This document shows, piece after piece, positions 1-11,445 of a stretch of DNA of 64,000 nucleotides; the stretch's first letter is position 1; every line of letters begins with the position of its first letter. The DNA comes from Axinella damicornis (taxonomy: Eukaryota; Porifera; Demospongiae; Axinellida; Axinellidae). The notes under the pieces were generated by a model that saw only the letters and a program-made list of their open reading frames with translations, had not been told where the DNA came from and did no database searches. The stretch is from positions 15,528,034 to 15,592,033 of the forward strand of contig OZ007505.1 of the NCBI GenBank assembly GCA_963931865.1, in the 5' to 3' direction. A program made the position numbers and the translations under genes.

Positions 1-402
1 AATCGCTTCGGGCCGGGGAGGAAGAACAGGTGGAGGTGGAAAGGCTCTCTCGTACTTGAGGCAGAGATCCGTGAGAAATTGGTGGAGGCTCTCATCGCCT
101 CTTTTAACCCGCTGTTGCCACTCTCTTGTATACCTCAGGGTGGCGAGTCCCCCCTCATACCTCGAGAGTAAGCGCTGCTTCAGTGATTTGTAGCTGTTTG
201 TGACCGTGGCATCTCTCTGAATCAGTTCATGCAGAAACACTTTCGCATCCTCTGTCAGGTGAACCACTAGATATTTGGTGGCTTTTGCATCGTTCCATTC
301 GTTGAGTTCAACGTACAGATCGAACTTTGCCAAATACTGCCCAACCGGTACCCTTTCAGATCCATCGAACTTGGAGTCCGGTAAAACAGTTCGCTGTGCC
401 AT
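1..402 (-). CDS. Gag-like retroelement ORF, partial (runs off the window)
   Basis: An open frame of 134 codons runs from an ATG at 402 to base 1 with no stop. It reads MAQRTVLPDSKFDG, then a hydrophilic, Trp/Leu-patterned region with SLKQRLLSRYEGG, REWQQRVKRGDESLHQFLTDL and a proline-rich stretch. This is the layout of the capsid part of Ty3/gypsy-type Gag proteins: a sequence-binding start, then the conserved F-L-x-D-L-x-x-K-Y block. Just upstream on the minus strand (about 428-439) is TGGTGGCAGCGG, which has the form of a tRNA primer-binding site after a TACA-ending LTR. The protease and reverse transcriptase would lie left of the window. Assignment to retroelement Gag is inference from pattern; the exact clade is unknown. 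Confidence 0.6.
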   Translation of the reverse strand, partial: MAQRTVLPDSKFDGSERVPVGQYLAKFDLYVELNEWNDAKATKYLVVHLTEDAKVFLHELIQRDATVTNSYKSLKQRLLSRYEGGLATLRYTREWQQRVKRGDESLHQFLTDLCLKYERAFPPPPVLPPRPEAI

Positions 403-427
403 CTGGTTCAATTGTTCACCGCTGCCA

Positions 428-439
428 CCAGTTGTAATC
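428..439 (-). promoter_or_regulatory. Candidate tRNA primer-binding site of the Gag element
   Basis: On the minus strand TGGTGGCAGCGG follows TTACAAC and precedes the Gag ATG by about 25 bases. LTR retroelements have a TGG-starting site complementary to a tRNA 3' end immediately after the 5' LTR. The LTR itself was not delimited. Confidence 0.3.
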
Positions 440-576
440 AAACTGTGATCAAACTCAACCAGACATCGAACGACACGTTCCAACAACACAGGAATGCAAA
501 TCAATGGATACCATATCCTATTACAATATTACTATTACAATAGCAATGCCCTTGAAAAGAATTATGTGGGAGCTAA

Positions 577-1070
577 TCATAGAGTCGGTAAACTCTATAT
601 GTAGGGATACGACATACATGCCAATACCAAAAAAATCTCTCCAAATCTCAGAAACGGTACACTTAGAAGCCTTTATAACCACCTACCATCCATCCTTCGA
701 GTGTTTTCATGACCAACAAGACTCCTCGCATCGCGAAAAGTACCACACCAGGTACTTGCAAAATGGGCAAATTGTTTTTCTTTCTTCTTTTTCTTCTTTC
801 TTCTTCAGACGGGCTAGCTCAACGTCTCCTCAATCTCTCATGATGGTTTATGCACGAAACAGCAGCATTTTACACTGAACAGTGCACCAGCCTATTGTTT
901 TTTACAACTTCGAAGTCGCACACCATGCAGGCGGCTGCAGCTACACACTAAAAACCTATGGCTTCAATTGGCACGCCATTTTAATCATTTGTATGCATGC
1001 GCACATAAAAGATCACTTAGCAACGATACGTAATTATTACTCAAGATCGCTGAATTAGAAACACAGGGGG
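577..1070 (-). repeat. Dispersed repeat, copy 1 (inverted relative to copy 2 near 30.2 kb)
   Basis: Read on the minus strand this stretch parallels 30170-30635 on the plus strand. Both have a CATGCGCAC-containing start, a GCACTG..CAGTGTAAAATGCTGCTGTTT block, an AGCCCGTCTGAAGAA block, a poly-purine tract and an end with TATCCCTACATA then TAGAGT/TCTATGAT. The copies are clearly diverged. Neither encodes a recognised domain; the short exon-like ORF at 30298 lies inside copy 2. Confidence 0.6.
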
Positions 1071-1498
1071 AAGATGCGATATTGCGTTGTGTTGCCAATC
1101 AAACGAGGCACTCTTTCTAAGACTGAGGTAAGTCCCTGTACGCATGATTTAGCTATTTTGCTACCTACTGTATTCTGTGAGCAGGGTGAATGCCAATCTC
1201 AACTCTCAAGTATGGTTTAACAACATACGAATGTCCCTACTATAAACTGCCTATTGTCTTCAGACAGGGAGAACTGGCTTTGTCATCCATCCAAGGAAGA
1301 GTTGACTTGAGATGCCCGGGCCTGATTCTTCAGCCAATGCTGGAAGTGTAGTCATATTGTCCATTTACCAAGGCAAGGACACCTACTGCCTAGGTGCCTG
1401 TGAGGTTGCTGACTTCCACAGCAAACTTCAGCTCAAGCATGCATGCACCGGCTTGCTGCTAATTTTTTTTTACATAAACAAGTTATAAGAATGTAGCT

Positions 1499-1711
1499 GG
1501 ATGTAGGGATACCAGAACGGCAAAAAGTAAGGAAGTAAGGAAAGCGAAAAGTAAGGAAACAAGAGGGATGATTGTGAAGTATACAATCACCCCTACATAT
1601 CTTTTTTCATTATACATGTAGAAGATCTCTGTGGGGGTTGTATGCTTCACTGTTATGTTTGAGCATCCCACTTGTTTCCTTACTTTTTGCCGTTCTGGTA
1701 TCCCTACATCC
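1499..1711. mobile_element. MITE-like element with terminal inverted repeats
   Basis: The first bases (GGATGTAGGGATACCAGAAC, continuing GGCAAAAAGTAAGGAA) return as the reverse complement at the end (TTCCTTACTTTTTGCC..GGTATCCCTACATCC). The element is 213 bp and non-coding, so it is a non-autonomous DNA transposon remnant. A one-armed relative is seen near 30040-30078. No convincing target duplication was found. Confidence 0.7.
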
Positions 1712-2042
1712 TGCTATGTTTTTTATTAATTGCATCATACTTGAGAAAACTTCAGTGGCAACCCATAGCATTCATGTAATTCCCTTGAAAAACGTCGATC
1801 GATGTTTAGCAAACATCAGTCTAGATCAGTGGGAGCTGATACTTGCATCGTACTTGTCAGTAGCTACCCACTATTAACCACTGCATAGTTTGAATTAGCA
1901 GTGAATGGTAGGATAGTGACGCAACTATCCTAAAAAATACTTCGCTAAAAGAGCAATTTTGTTTTTGTAGTGAATTAATATTAATTTAATTAATAGCAAC
2001 TGTGCCCTATACTCCCTCCACACGTGCGCGAGCACACACACG

Positions 2043-2049
<7 letters not shown>

Positions 2050-2132
<83 letters not shown>
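2050..2132. repeat. (CA)n microsatellite
   Basis: An almost uninterrupted CA dinucleotide run. It sits in the intron just upstream of the first recognised MFS exon. The open frames across it in either strand are artefacts of the repeat. Confidence 0.95.
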
Positions 2133-2136
<4 letters not shown>

Positions 2137-2186
2137 TCTTCCCGTCACTGATTTCATTCAGATCCTTTATTTCTTACCTTTTCCAG

Positions 2187-5100
2187 CCAAGGAGATCCGC
2201 AGGTTAAAATGGAACTGGTTCTACCTGATAGTCCTCGGCGCTCTGGATGTCATCAACTACAGTTCCCCCATAGCTACCTTCCACCAGTTTGTTACTAATC
2301 CTACTGCACAGGTTATCAATGGCACCACAGTGGAAGTTACAGTAAGATTTATTTGAGCAATCTTAGCATTGCACATGCTGGCCCTAGTATATACTATAGT
2401 AAATTTTGCCTGTGTGTGCGTCTGCGAAAAGAATTATTGCGGATGCAGTTTGCCATGCAAATAGAAGACATAATAGTCAGAACAATAGTACACCAATTAG
2501 TCAACTTTTGAGTTCGTGGTTCAAAGTTCGGGACATACACACAGACAATTAAGATGCTCACCAAGAATGAAAACACAAGAACTGCATGAGCAGCAAACAG
2601 TGATGCCATGCGAATCTTCTTACAATAAGCCACAAGCAGACAGACTAGAGACAGAGCTTCCTTTCTGGCAGCTGTCGTTTCTCTTCAAGCTGCTCTTGCC
2701 GAAAGGGAATGCTTGAGAATTGCTCTTTTGGCATCACTGTTTGCTGCCATGCCAGCCCCCTTCCAGCAGCAGTCATTTGTCGCTGACAAGTGCAGTTGAA
2801 TGCTTGGTGAATGAGTCCCTCAAGAAGACAGATACAACCAGTGAATTTTGCAATGCCCAGCTTGATACAAAGGATCAGCTTGTTTGATTTATATAATTAG
2901 TGTTCCATGTGTTAGCTACACGTGAGCGGAAACAACTTTTATTCTGTTTCTGTTGATCTATGTTATTCCAATTGTCACTAGATGTAGGAGCAAACTTACC
3001 AAGGGTGGTATTTCTTACTCAGATATACCTGTAGCTACCACCCAGAATAATGTGGGTGCGTAATTACTGCAGTGGTGGTGCACATGGTGGGTTTGATCAT
3101 GCATGCATACCATACCAACAACGCATTGATCATACAAACTGAAGGGTAGGTCCATTAGAAAAGGCAGGGATGACACTGTCATCAAGAGGGTGCCAATAGG
3201 TTGTGTTTCGATCGGTGGCTGATTGCATCTACTCTGCATGCATCAGATTTGTGGCTCTTTGCATTACTAATTATACTGTTGCCCAAATGGCTGACCAGCA
3301 AGAAATGTGCTGACATATTAACTCCAATACAGATTGAACCTGGTCTTGGGCTCTCTGAAACTTTCTACGCCTGGGCAGTTGCCACATTCAGCATTGGTGA
3401 ATTTGTTGGAGGACTTAGTGCAGGGATTCTGACGAGCATCATTCCCTTCTGGCACAATGTGCTGATCGGCCTTTTGGCCCACAGTTTTGGTTACCTCATA
3501 TATGCCCTTGCAACTGAGGGATGGATGATCATTGTATCACGGTTTCTGACAGGAATGTTTGTAGGAATGCAGTCTGTGATTGCCTACACATACTTTGGTG
3601 CGAGTTATGAAAAATACTTGCAAGCCCTAGGAGGGGCCAGAAAGGAAGAGGAGAGGAAAACCACTAGGGTGAAGGATACCCTATTTGCGCTGTTTGCCCT
3701 GTCAGCTAATATGGGTACTCTGTTTGGTCCAGGTTGGTGTACTGTTATCCATCACTATTAGCACAATCATATTTGCTATATCCAGTGTATACTTCACTGT
3801 ATGTTGAGGCATGGTATGACATATCATGTGCATGCATGTTAGCTTGGTAGTGCCTAGCTGGATGTTGCTATAGAGATTGTACTACCGTATAGCGGGATAT
3901 TTTCGTAGGTGCAAAATTTCGTATAAATGGCCATAAGCCCCTCAGCAGAAATTTTCGTATTTTAATTTTCGTATGCGCCTGCGCATTGCCACGCCCCCTA
4001 GCACTACGCGTACGCAAATAAGTGTCGTCTTTCTGTTTTCAGTTGAGGCAATGCACAATGGTGAGAGGGTACGTCTACAATGCTGATATCTGGGCCTCTG
4101 TTGTTGGCAAGAATTTCGGAATAGCCGCCTGGTTGGCGGCATACTCGCCGTGCCGTCGTTGCTAGTCCAGACCCCGCGAGACTAGATTGTTGCTGCTCAG
4201 TGAACTGACTTACTTTCATTTGTCGCACTTCCCACGCTGAGTCTCGTTATCGTAGCAGGCTAACGGGTGTAGACGGGTCCACTGGAGTCTGGAAGGCCGT
4301 TCGAAGGCTAGAAATACCCCACTGCTTGCTCGCCGCTTCCACGTGTTCGATTGCCCGTTCAAAATTTGACGTTAAAATTTCGACGGTTAAAATTTTCGTA
4401 GTTTTATTTTCGTATCTCGAGGCTTTATACGAAATATACGAAAATTAGCACCGTACGAAAATTTCCCGCTATACGGTATCTAGTTACGAGGCAATGATAG
4501 CTCCCTTCTTGCAGGCTCCTATTTGCAGTCAGGCATTATCAGAACATGATATATCTTTGGAATCCACTGATTTTCTCTCTTCTGTACTTAAACACTGGCA
4601 GGAGTTGCAGCCATCCTTTCACAGTTCAATATAAGCCACTTCAGGTCCATAGCATGGTACAACGTGGCTCTGGGTCTAGGGTTCATCTTCTTACAAATGA
4701 TTACATTTTGCGGAGAATGCAGCTGTCCAGAAAAGACCAACTGCACAGCATTTACAAAGAGGGCACAGTGCACAAGAAGCAACATCAACGTGACAGTGAT
4801 CTTGATATCCTTCCACAGTCAAACCAGTCTCCAAGTCCAAAGACATGTTATGAGCTAGAAGGATATGCGCATGCCCCTGGCATACATAAAGCATGCAGAA
4901 TCAGGATATATGCATGCATCCCTGCTTTAAGGGGAAATGGCAGCCTATATAGAACATAGACAGACACTCAAGGAGCCTTTTTTAACTAGTTTCCCAAGTT
5001 TAAATTGAGAGGCATATTTTCAGGACCAATCTGAGTTGGTCTTTGCAATTGATCGGTTGCTTTCTTTGCACTTGGGGCAGTTCTAGTACCATGATTGAAG

Positions 5101-7042
5101 TGGTACCTCTCTCATTCGATGTGCAGAGCAGCTAGCTGATGACATGTGGTAATGTTATCTGGTAATTTTGAAGATTTGTGGGCATGACAATAGTGTAGCT
5201 AATTATTACCTGCTGCACTTCAGAAAATATTCCTTGACTTGTAGCAAATAGTGCTATTCTTGATCTTAGCAAGGGGGTTGATAGCATCTAAATTCATTGT
5301 CTACGAAGAGCTACTGAACCCCATTTTGAGTGACTCCTTTGGGTTCACAGAAAAGGAAGCTTCCTACTTCTTTCTTGCTCTTCTACCTGCACATGTTGGC
5401 GGTGCGATCCTCATGTGAGTTTAGTTTAGTTTCATCTGCTATTAGGCAGGGATATTCATTCACGGCATTGTCTTAGGAGGTGGGAGAGACAAAATAGTGG
5501 TAGCTAAGGTTGAACTCCTACCATTAATTTTAAGGTCATAACGAACGACAAATTCTTCTACTGTGACACCTGGTAATCATGACACACTATACTTTCCTCT
5601 TATCTAACCTATTGTTCGGTTTCATTCTAATACAGCCGTTGGTGAAACTTGAATGTAAAGAATATCCAATCAAAAACTTAGCAATGATTAGGCTGATATT
5701 TCAGGCAACCAGAATATGGCTACACATTTTTTTTCATGAAATGCATGTGGCCTTCTGATCAATTTCGTATTACCTTCCTCCATTTATACAGTTTGGTACT
5801 GCAGCAATTGAAAGTGAACAGCCGCATAATCACAATCCTAGGGATAGCTTTCTCAATGATTGGCCTAACCATCATTGCAGACTGGCAGTCAATTCCGTAT
5901 GACATGTGCACAGATTACATGCAGCCTCTTTCACCACCCTGAACTGGCAATGAACTACTCAACTCATTCTCTGCCAGTGGAACTTGTTCTTTTGCAGAGC
6001 ACTGGGTGCCAGACGCTCCATGTGGACAATCCTCACTACTTATCAAGTCAAGCATCTGTGCACAAGTACTCCTACATTCTTAGCGTCCGTCCGGAGTTAG
6101 CAACATGCCAGGTAGCTCACTCCTGTGCACATTGCATAGACAGAAATCACAGCCTTAGCACAGCAAATTGGCCACATTGCATGTTCTTCACTGTGTCTTC
6201 GCAAGAGGTGTGCTTGAGGGAGCTAAATATGACTGCATCTTCAAAGCAACATGGCTCATGCATTTCGTGTATGGGAAATCTATTTCAGACATGCACGCAC
6301 ATTACAGACAGCACTGCCAGAGCCGCTGCACATGAAATTGATCTGGAAATGTTTAGGGAGCATATCTTGCCATCTGTTCATGCTCAAGCACTGCAAATTG
6401 TGAATAGTGCTATATATGAACTGGCCATGAATAAGTGTGAATCATTTCACAACAGTGAGTATCATTGTCACTGGATTCCCAACTCTAAAATAACAAACTC
6501 ACACTGTGACGACTGTCAGCCAATCTGCCGAAGTGAATATCAGACTCTCAACTTTGTCCAGTTCTGCATTGGTGTTTTTGAGTTCATTCTTACGTCTCCC
6601 ATGTCAAGGATTGTTAGTATGATCATTATTTCCGACATTGTGGTCCAAGATTTCCAGGTGGGATTACACCTATGCAGACTAGTGAATGTTGTTCAGTTGC
6701 TAGCTATATTTCTATCCATATCACAGGGCATTGCAATCGGACTTGCCTATGCGTCCACAGGAGTTTTCAGAAGTTTCACACCCATATTTCGTGAGTTTTG
6801 GTTTGGTGTTGACAATCAGGCGTGTGCATGCTGAATATACTTTTAAGACTCAACAGTCAGTGTTGTAATAAGTACAATTAGCTATGTACGCCTAGATGAT
6901 GCAAAGGATAGATACTGTATTTACAGTGCTGTGATGCCTCATAATCTGCAGGGACACACGTACACACCCTGCACATGTTGTACAAGACATGCTTCTGCGT
7001 GCACACACACACACACACACACACGTACCACACACACACACA

Positions 7043-7077
<35 letters not shown>

Positions 7078-7397
7078 GTGCACAAACACCTCACACACAT
7101 TACATACACAAATGGCACATACACACACATGCACATATACACATACACACACACCTGCACATGCATTTTCTGTTCGTAGTTGATGCTGCCTATGAGGGAG
7201 TCCAGAAACGCACATTCCTGCCCATGGCCATCATGTTTGGTTTACTGCTACCATTTCTAGTGGCACTGATTCTGCTCTACCCAATACTCGGGAAGCTACG
7301 AGACCAGCAGACTGCAACTGCCAGCTCTGTAGAAACAGATGAAGATGAAGAGTTCTCTCAGCTTATGCCAAGACAAATTGACAGTGACCAAAACTAG
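2187..7397 (+). CDS. MFS transporter, MFSD8/CLN7-like, multi-exon
   Basis: Proposed exons: 2187-2341, 3333-3732, 4602-about 4800, 5245-5414, 5792-6657, 6727-6790, 7180-7397 (TAG). Phases agree at the junctions I could resolve, for example VEVT joined to IEPGLGLSETF, and FGPG joined to VAAIL. The first exon carries TM1 (WFYLIVLGALDVINYSSPIA). The second carries GLSETFYAWAVATFSIGEF and several helices ending SANMGTLFGPG, the arrangement of the MFSD8 lysosomal-type branch of the major facilitator superfamily. A long Cys-rich loop lies before the last helices, and the tail is acidic (ETDEDEEFSQL). The true N-terminal exon is unresolved; candidates are ATG 1074 (donor at 1128) and ATG 1312. The frame shifts by one base near 5890-5935 (see findings). 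The substrate is unknown; transport across an endolysosomal membrane is inferred from the family. Confidence 0.72.
3883..4478. mobile_element. MITE with TA target duplication (CCGTATAGCGGGA ends)
   Basis: Starts TACCGTATAGCGGGATATTT and ends AAATTTCCCGCTATACGGTA, perfect inverted ends apart from one base. TA on both sides fits a Tc1/mariner-type target site. It is 596 bp with no coding content and lies in an intron of the MFS gene. Its CCGTATAG end is shared with the inverted-repeat-like sequence at 60434 next to the transposase. Confidence 0.8.
7000..7160. repeat. CA-rich microsatellite in the last MFS intron
   Basis: Interrupted CA/TACA repeats fill the intron between the exon ending 6790 and the terminal exon starting 7180. 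Overlapping open frames in several phases are repeat artefacts. Confidence 0.9.
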
Positions 7398-7665
7398 CAT
7401 TGTTTGTATTGTAGCTAAGTTTGTTATGCAAATAATAGGTTAATTCAATTGTTTTTGCAAGGTGTTTAATAATAGTTCACATAATATAGTCATATAATGG
7501 AAAAAGGAATTAATCTTAAGTGACGTTGATAAGTATTAAGTTTGTCTCTAGGCAATTCAGATTCTTGTGCTTATTAAAGCACCATGCATGCTATCACTTG
7601 AACTACTCATTTTATCTGCTGCTGGGAGGCTCATCTCATCCTGACATAATACAGTAGCTAGCTAG

Positions 7666-7866
7666 CTATATCAGGTTAAAAACATGATTATGCATCGTAA
7701 GTCCAGACGGCATACACCAGTCACCATAGTGACCACACCACCGATCTAAACATTCTGCACACTTCATGGCATCTGTATAAAAGCCATAATTCCCCACCAA
7801 AAGGTTTCTTGCTTTGTTTACAGTACCTTTTCTCTTAAGTCCACCAAAAGTCTTGTTGGTTAACAA
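7666..7866 (-). pseudogene. Diverged fragment of the tandem multi-pass membrane family
   Basis: The minus-strand reading has a CAECLDRW motif. It matches in sequence and spacing the conserved CIECLDRWYGW motif that precedes TM1 in the array at 13.9-23.3 kb. The nucleotide string ACCGATCTAAACA(T/C)TCT is also shared with the copy at 15310. Only about 40 residues can be aligned by eye, and no flanking domains remain. It is probably an old duplicate reduced to a fragment. Confidence 0.5.
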
Positions 7867-8475
7867 GGGCTCACCAAATCTTCCATGGCATCAGTTACAG
7901 TATATATATACAACCCTATAGAGAAATACCTGTTGCTTGTAAGTGGCAGTACTTATTGCCTACATCTGATTCACAGCAGGTGTTTTTCCTGGAAGAGAAG
8001 CAGCTAGTAAAGGGAAGCATATGCATGGCTGTTTGGTGGCCTGTAGGGAATCCACGTGAAACCCTGCGTATGGAAAATAACTCTTAATCAGTGGTGGAAT
8101 TTACCTTCAAAAGTTATTGTTGACTGCATGGACCTGGAGTTTCTAGCTATGTCTTTACAACCTTCAGGAATGCCGGTAGTTTTCGTGGGGAAGAATGGTT
8201 GTTTGGTTTCCACAGAGATATTGAATGAAACCATGCATACACAAAGTATCTCAGAAAGGTATCACCCTAGTGGCTGTGTACTATATTGTAACTGAAGGAA
8301 ACATTGTGGGTTCTGGCCATGGGGTGCTTTAAATGACAGATATCACAGATTCACGTTCAATCCATTTGACTATTACTATTACATGCAGTATCAGATATCA
8401 CATATACCAGCAGCAGCCAGTAAGTATTCTTATGCCAAGACAATTAATGCCAAAGGTTGTCACATTTAATTAAGG

Positions 8476-8560
8476 CACATTTCCTACATGTTTGACATCA
8501 GGATACCCTACACCCATCAGGCAGAGGACAGGGCTAAATGTCATGCAAGTAGGAAATGTG
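8476..8560. repeat. Short imperfect hairpin
   Basis: CACATTTCCTAC (8476-8487) pairs perfectly with GTAGGAAATGTG (8549-8560). Pairing continues inward through ATG..TGACAT against ATGTCATG with small bulges, leaving a roughly 35-base loop. The size is compatible with a small-RNA precursor, but no conservation can be judged here. Confidence 0.4.
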
Positions 8561-9045
8561 TGTATATCTATTGGATTTAGCTCTATCCTTCAGATCAGGA
8601 AATTTTTGCCCTGTATTTCATGCTGAAAGACACCAGACTTCCAGTAAGATTAAGTATGCCAAGAGAACACTATAGGGACACACTATTTTGCAGTGGTTGG
8701 TGTCATACATTATTATGCTTTGTATCAGAGAACGCGATAGCGTTCTCTATTTAGGGATGGCCAAGGAAATTTCGAATTTACCATAGGATACACTAGCAGG
8801 AAAACAGCTAAAGAAGCTACAAAGGCCCAAACCAAGCATGCAGACAGAATGACACTGCCTAGCAGTTCACAAAAACACTCTTAAACGTACCTGAGAGTAC
8901 GCGGGAGTCGAGAGACAAGTCGCTGTAAAATTCCGATTTCGTCATCTTCTTTCTTCCATTGCCAGAAATTTCAATGGCGCGACGGTCATTTCCGCAACGC
9001 ACGGAGATCTCTTGTATACGCGCATATGCGGAGGTTAAGGACATA

Positions 9046-9053
9046 TGACGTCA
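9046..9053. promoter_or_regulatory. CRE-type palindrome TGACGTCA
   Basis: Full consensus cAMP-response/ATF element 10 bases before the chosen ATG (9063) of the chromodomain gene. Use as a promoter element is inference. Confidence 0.35.
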
Positions 9054-9062
9054 TTAAGTAGC

Positions 9063-11385
9063 ATGGCAAAGATGGCTTTTTTGCGAACACAAGCAGTAAA
9101 GCCTCCAGGGTTTTATCGGAGGCTAAATTCACTCACTACTGCAGACTTCGGGTGGGGGCGTTCTCCAGGTTGTAATCGTAATTCATCGAGACTGGAGGTT
9201 GGGGAAGATGAGCCGCTACCTGAGGGTTGCCACAAAGTTGACCGCGTAGTTGCAAAGCGGGCTTCTGTGGTAAGTGCCTCCTGATGGTGGTAAGTGCCTC
9301 CAGACGGTGGTGAATTAGCGTGGGATTGTTTATATAACCCGTGGTTATGCTCAACCACAGGGACGTGATGAATACTTAGTATTGTGGGAGGGCTATCCAA
9401 AGGAGGATGCATCTTGGGAGCCAGGAGAGAACCTGACTGAAGCAGCAGTAAAGTAAGTTGCACTTGCCATAGGCATTGTGTGACATTGTGCTATTTACAT
9501 GTCTAAAGAATGAGAGTTCATTCGCATAAGCTGTATTCCTAATCACTCTAGCTAATAATTCGAACACCCCCCTTTCCGGGAAAAATACTGTATCTTTGAA
9601 CACCCACGTTTGAAATTATCATTCTTCTATTATTCGAACAGCGGCATGCAAGTACAGACCACAGTACTGTCCAAGAAAATGCACGAAGTGCACCAAAAGT
9701 GTACATGTCTCAATCACATTCCAAGCGAACAGCCTCCCATTGCCACAGAGTCCCACAACTCTCCGTGTTGTGTTCCACCAATCGTGTCACTGTCTTTTTA
9801 TGCGTACCAGTGCCTCAGTGCTGTCACTTGCTCGTTTGTCTGTACAGTAATCCCCTCTGTCTCTGTCCCAGTTCGCTGGTTACTCCAGCACCCGTAGCTG
9901 CTCTGTCGGCTGCTTGTAGCTCCGTCTCTGGTTGCGACTTTTCCCTGGCCCGTTGCTCCAAGGCTGTACTGAGTCTAGTTTCTTGCTGCCTGGTCTTCAG
10001 TACGGTCTTGTCCACAATACCAGGTCTGTGTATTGCTTCGAACAAATATTCCCCCCCCCCCCCCCCCCCCTTCTCAGAAAAATCATATTCTAAAGAATTT
10101 TGAACACCGGAAAATGAATTGTGTTTGAATTATTAGAGTGATATTCTCATTCATAAGGATTTCAGTGGTTCCAAAGCTGTCTGGTAGTGTTGATGAGTTC
10201 CTACAAGGGGGATTTGCTAGCCTCGTTCCCAGGCCATCGCCCAGCTTTTCGTCGCTTACAGTACGGAAAATGCGGGAGAGGGCCTGGGATAATTTATCAC
10301 ATGCGTGACGTCAGGGTAGAGAGAAGGGTAGAGAGAACTTAATTGAACGTGGGTACATCAACCACAAACATGCAGCGTGAAGCCGGCTCATTCAGCGCTC
10401 GACCATTAGCTGCGTGGAGATCGATGGTAGCCGCACTTTGGCAGTCTATGTGAACGGTAAGTGTCAAGAACGATTCATACAAACCTGGAAACGGGTAGTT
10501 TTGGCGTTCAATTCGGCCACTTCTCAGCGAGGCCACGGAATGGCCGTCTTGGCGTCTCACCCAGAACCTGGTGCGATTCAGAAGTCTTTGAGCAGGAATG
10601 CGGCTGCTGTGTAGTATGGGGCAACGTGATAGCGCTGTCAGCTACATGTATACAAGTCTCGAATAAGAACTATATGCGCTGGTAGTATATTCATGCATGA
10701 CTTGCGGTTTGATCGCCCACACACAATTAAACGTGACGTTTCTCACGTGACAAAATATCCCAGGCTCTCCCCCCGTTCTTCACGCGTGGGAACGAGGCTA
10801 GGGATTTGCCACTTTCTGTATAATTGTTGTATTATACATGTATAACATCTGTCACATGGCAATTCTGTCTTGGTGTAGAGTGTATCCTTGTTTAATGGAA
10901 CAGCCCAGTGAGTATGACAGTATAAATACCTCTTAGTATAAATATGTCCTTGATCGTTCTTCACTAGGTCATATGATGATCTGTGCCTACCATACAGAGT
11001 GATTGCTGATAACGTTAGCAACCTAGTGCTGCAAGTACAGAGAAGTTTGAAGTTGGGGGTTAATCTCAATTGTATGTTCACTGTAGAATGTAGGGTAGAT
11101 GTTTTTAATTTCCTTTTTAAAGGTAAGGGTCGACCACCCCCTGCAGGGCATGGACTATTTTATGATTTAAGTGCATTTAGCAGCACCTACTTTCCTTCAG
11201 ACTGGCATGTAGTTTACAATAGGTTGGGTGATGGTTGTAGGGTCGATTTTCCTCTTAGGTTACAATCTAAATTGAAGTGGTCTAGTAAAATGTACATTAA
11301 AGACACCACAAACGGAAACATATCACTTAAACCTAGGACATTTACCGAGGTTGTTTGTGTCAAATTAGTTAAGTGTAGGTGCTAG
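9063..11385 (+). CDS. Chromodomain protein, three exons
   Basis: Exons 9063-9269, 9361-9452 and 10968-11385 join in phase to 238 residues ending at TAG. The chromodomain is split across all three exons: DRVVAKRASV, then GRDEYLVLWEGYPKEDASWE and PGENLTEAAVK, then SYDDL. The aromatic cage and the W-E-P-x-E-N-L signature are visible, so binding of a methyl-lysine histone tail in the nucleus is the family expectation. The C-terminal 130 residues (PYRVIADNVSNL to KLVKCRC) look like a compact domain that I do not recognise. The start at 9063 was preferred over 9045 because the latter overlaps the CRE palindrome. Intron 1 begins with a duplicated donor; intron 2 (1.5 kb) holds two DNA-transposon remnants. 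It could alternatively be a domesticated transposon chromodomain. Confidence 0.78.
9552..10136. mobile_element. MITE-like element in chromodomain intron 2
   Basis: Left end CTAATAATTCGAACAC and right end GTGTTTGAATTATTAG are near-perfect inverted repeats, and the flanks (TCACTCT.. and ..AGAGTGA) extend the symmetry. The inside is non-coding and includes a C19-20 homopolymer near 10052. Confidence 0.6.
10217..10798. mobile_element. Mutator-like MITE with 9-bp target duplication
   Basis: Ends are TAGCCTCGTTCCCA and TGGGAACGAGGCTA. They are flanked on both sides by GGGATTTGC, a 9-bp direct repeat as expected for Mutator-superfamily insertion. It is about 580 bp with no transposase. Sequences with the same CCTCGTTCCCAG end recur near 17255-17325, 23945, 29320, 44330-44716, 46750 and 51585-51655, so this is an abundant family. 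Confidence 0.75.
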
Positions 11386-11445
11386 GGTTATTGCTCCCTC
11401 ACGTTTTTCTTTCTATATCACATTATTCAATATCGATTATAATAA

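Larger units (their letters stand above)
7398..9062. other. Intergenic region between the MFS and chromodomain genes
   Basis: Apart from the gene fragment at 7666-7866 and a hairpin at 8476-8560, I see no supportable gene. The sequence is AT-rich with short TAGCTAGC-type repeats. A perfect TGACGTCA (CRE/ATF-type) palindrome occurs at 9046-9053, directly upstream of the chromodomain start. Confidence 0.6.

Noticed and set aside
2024..2356. Histidine/threonine-rich protein over the CA repeat
   Set aside because: A translated microsatellite; only 2187-2341 is a plausible exon.
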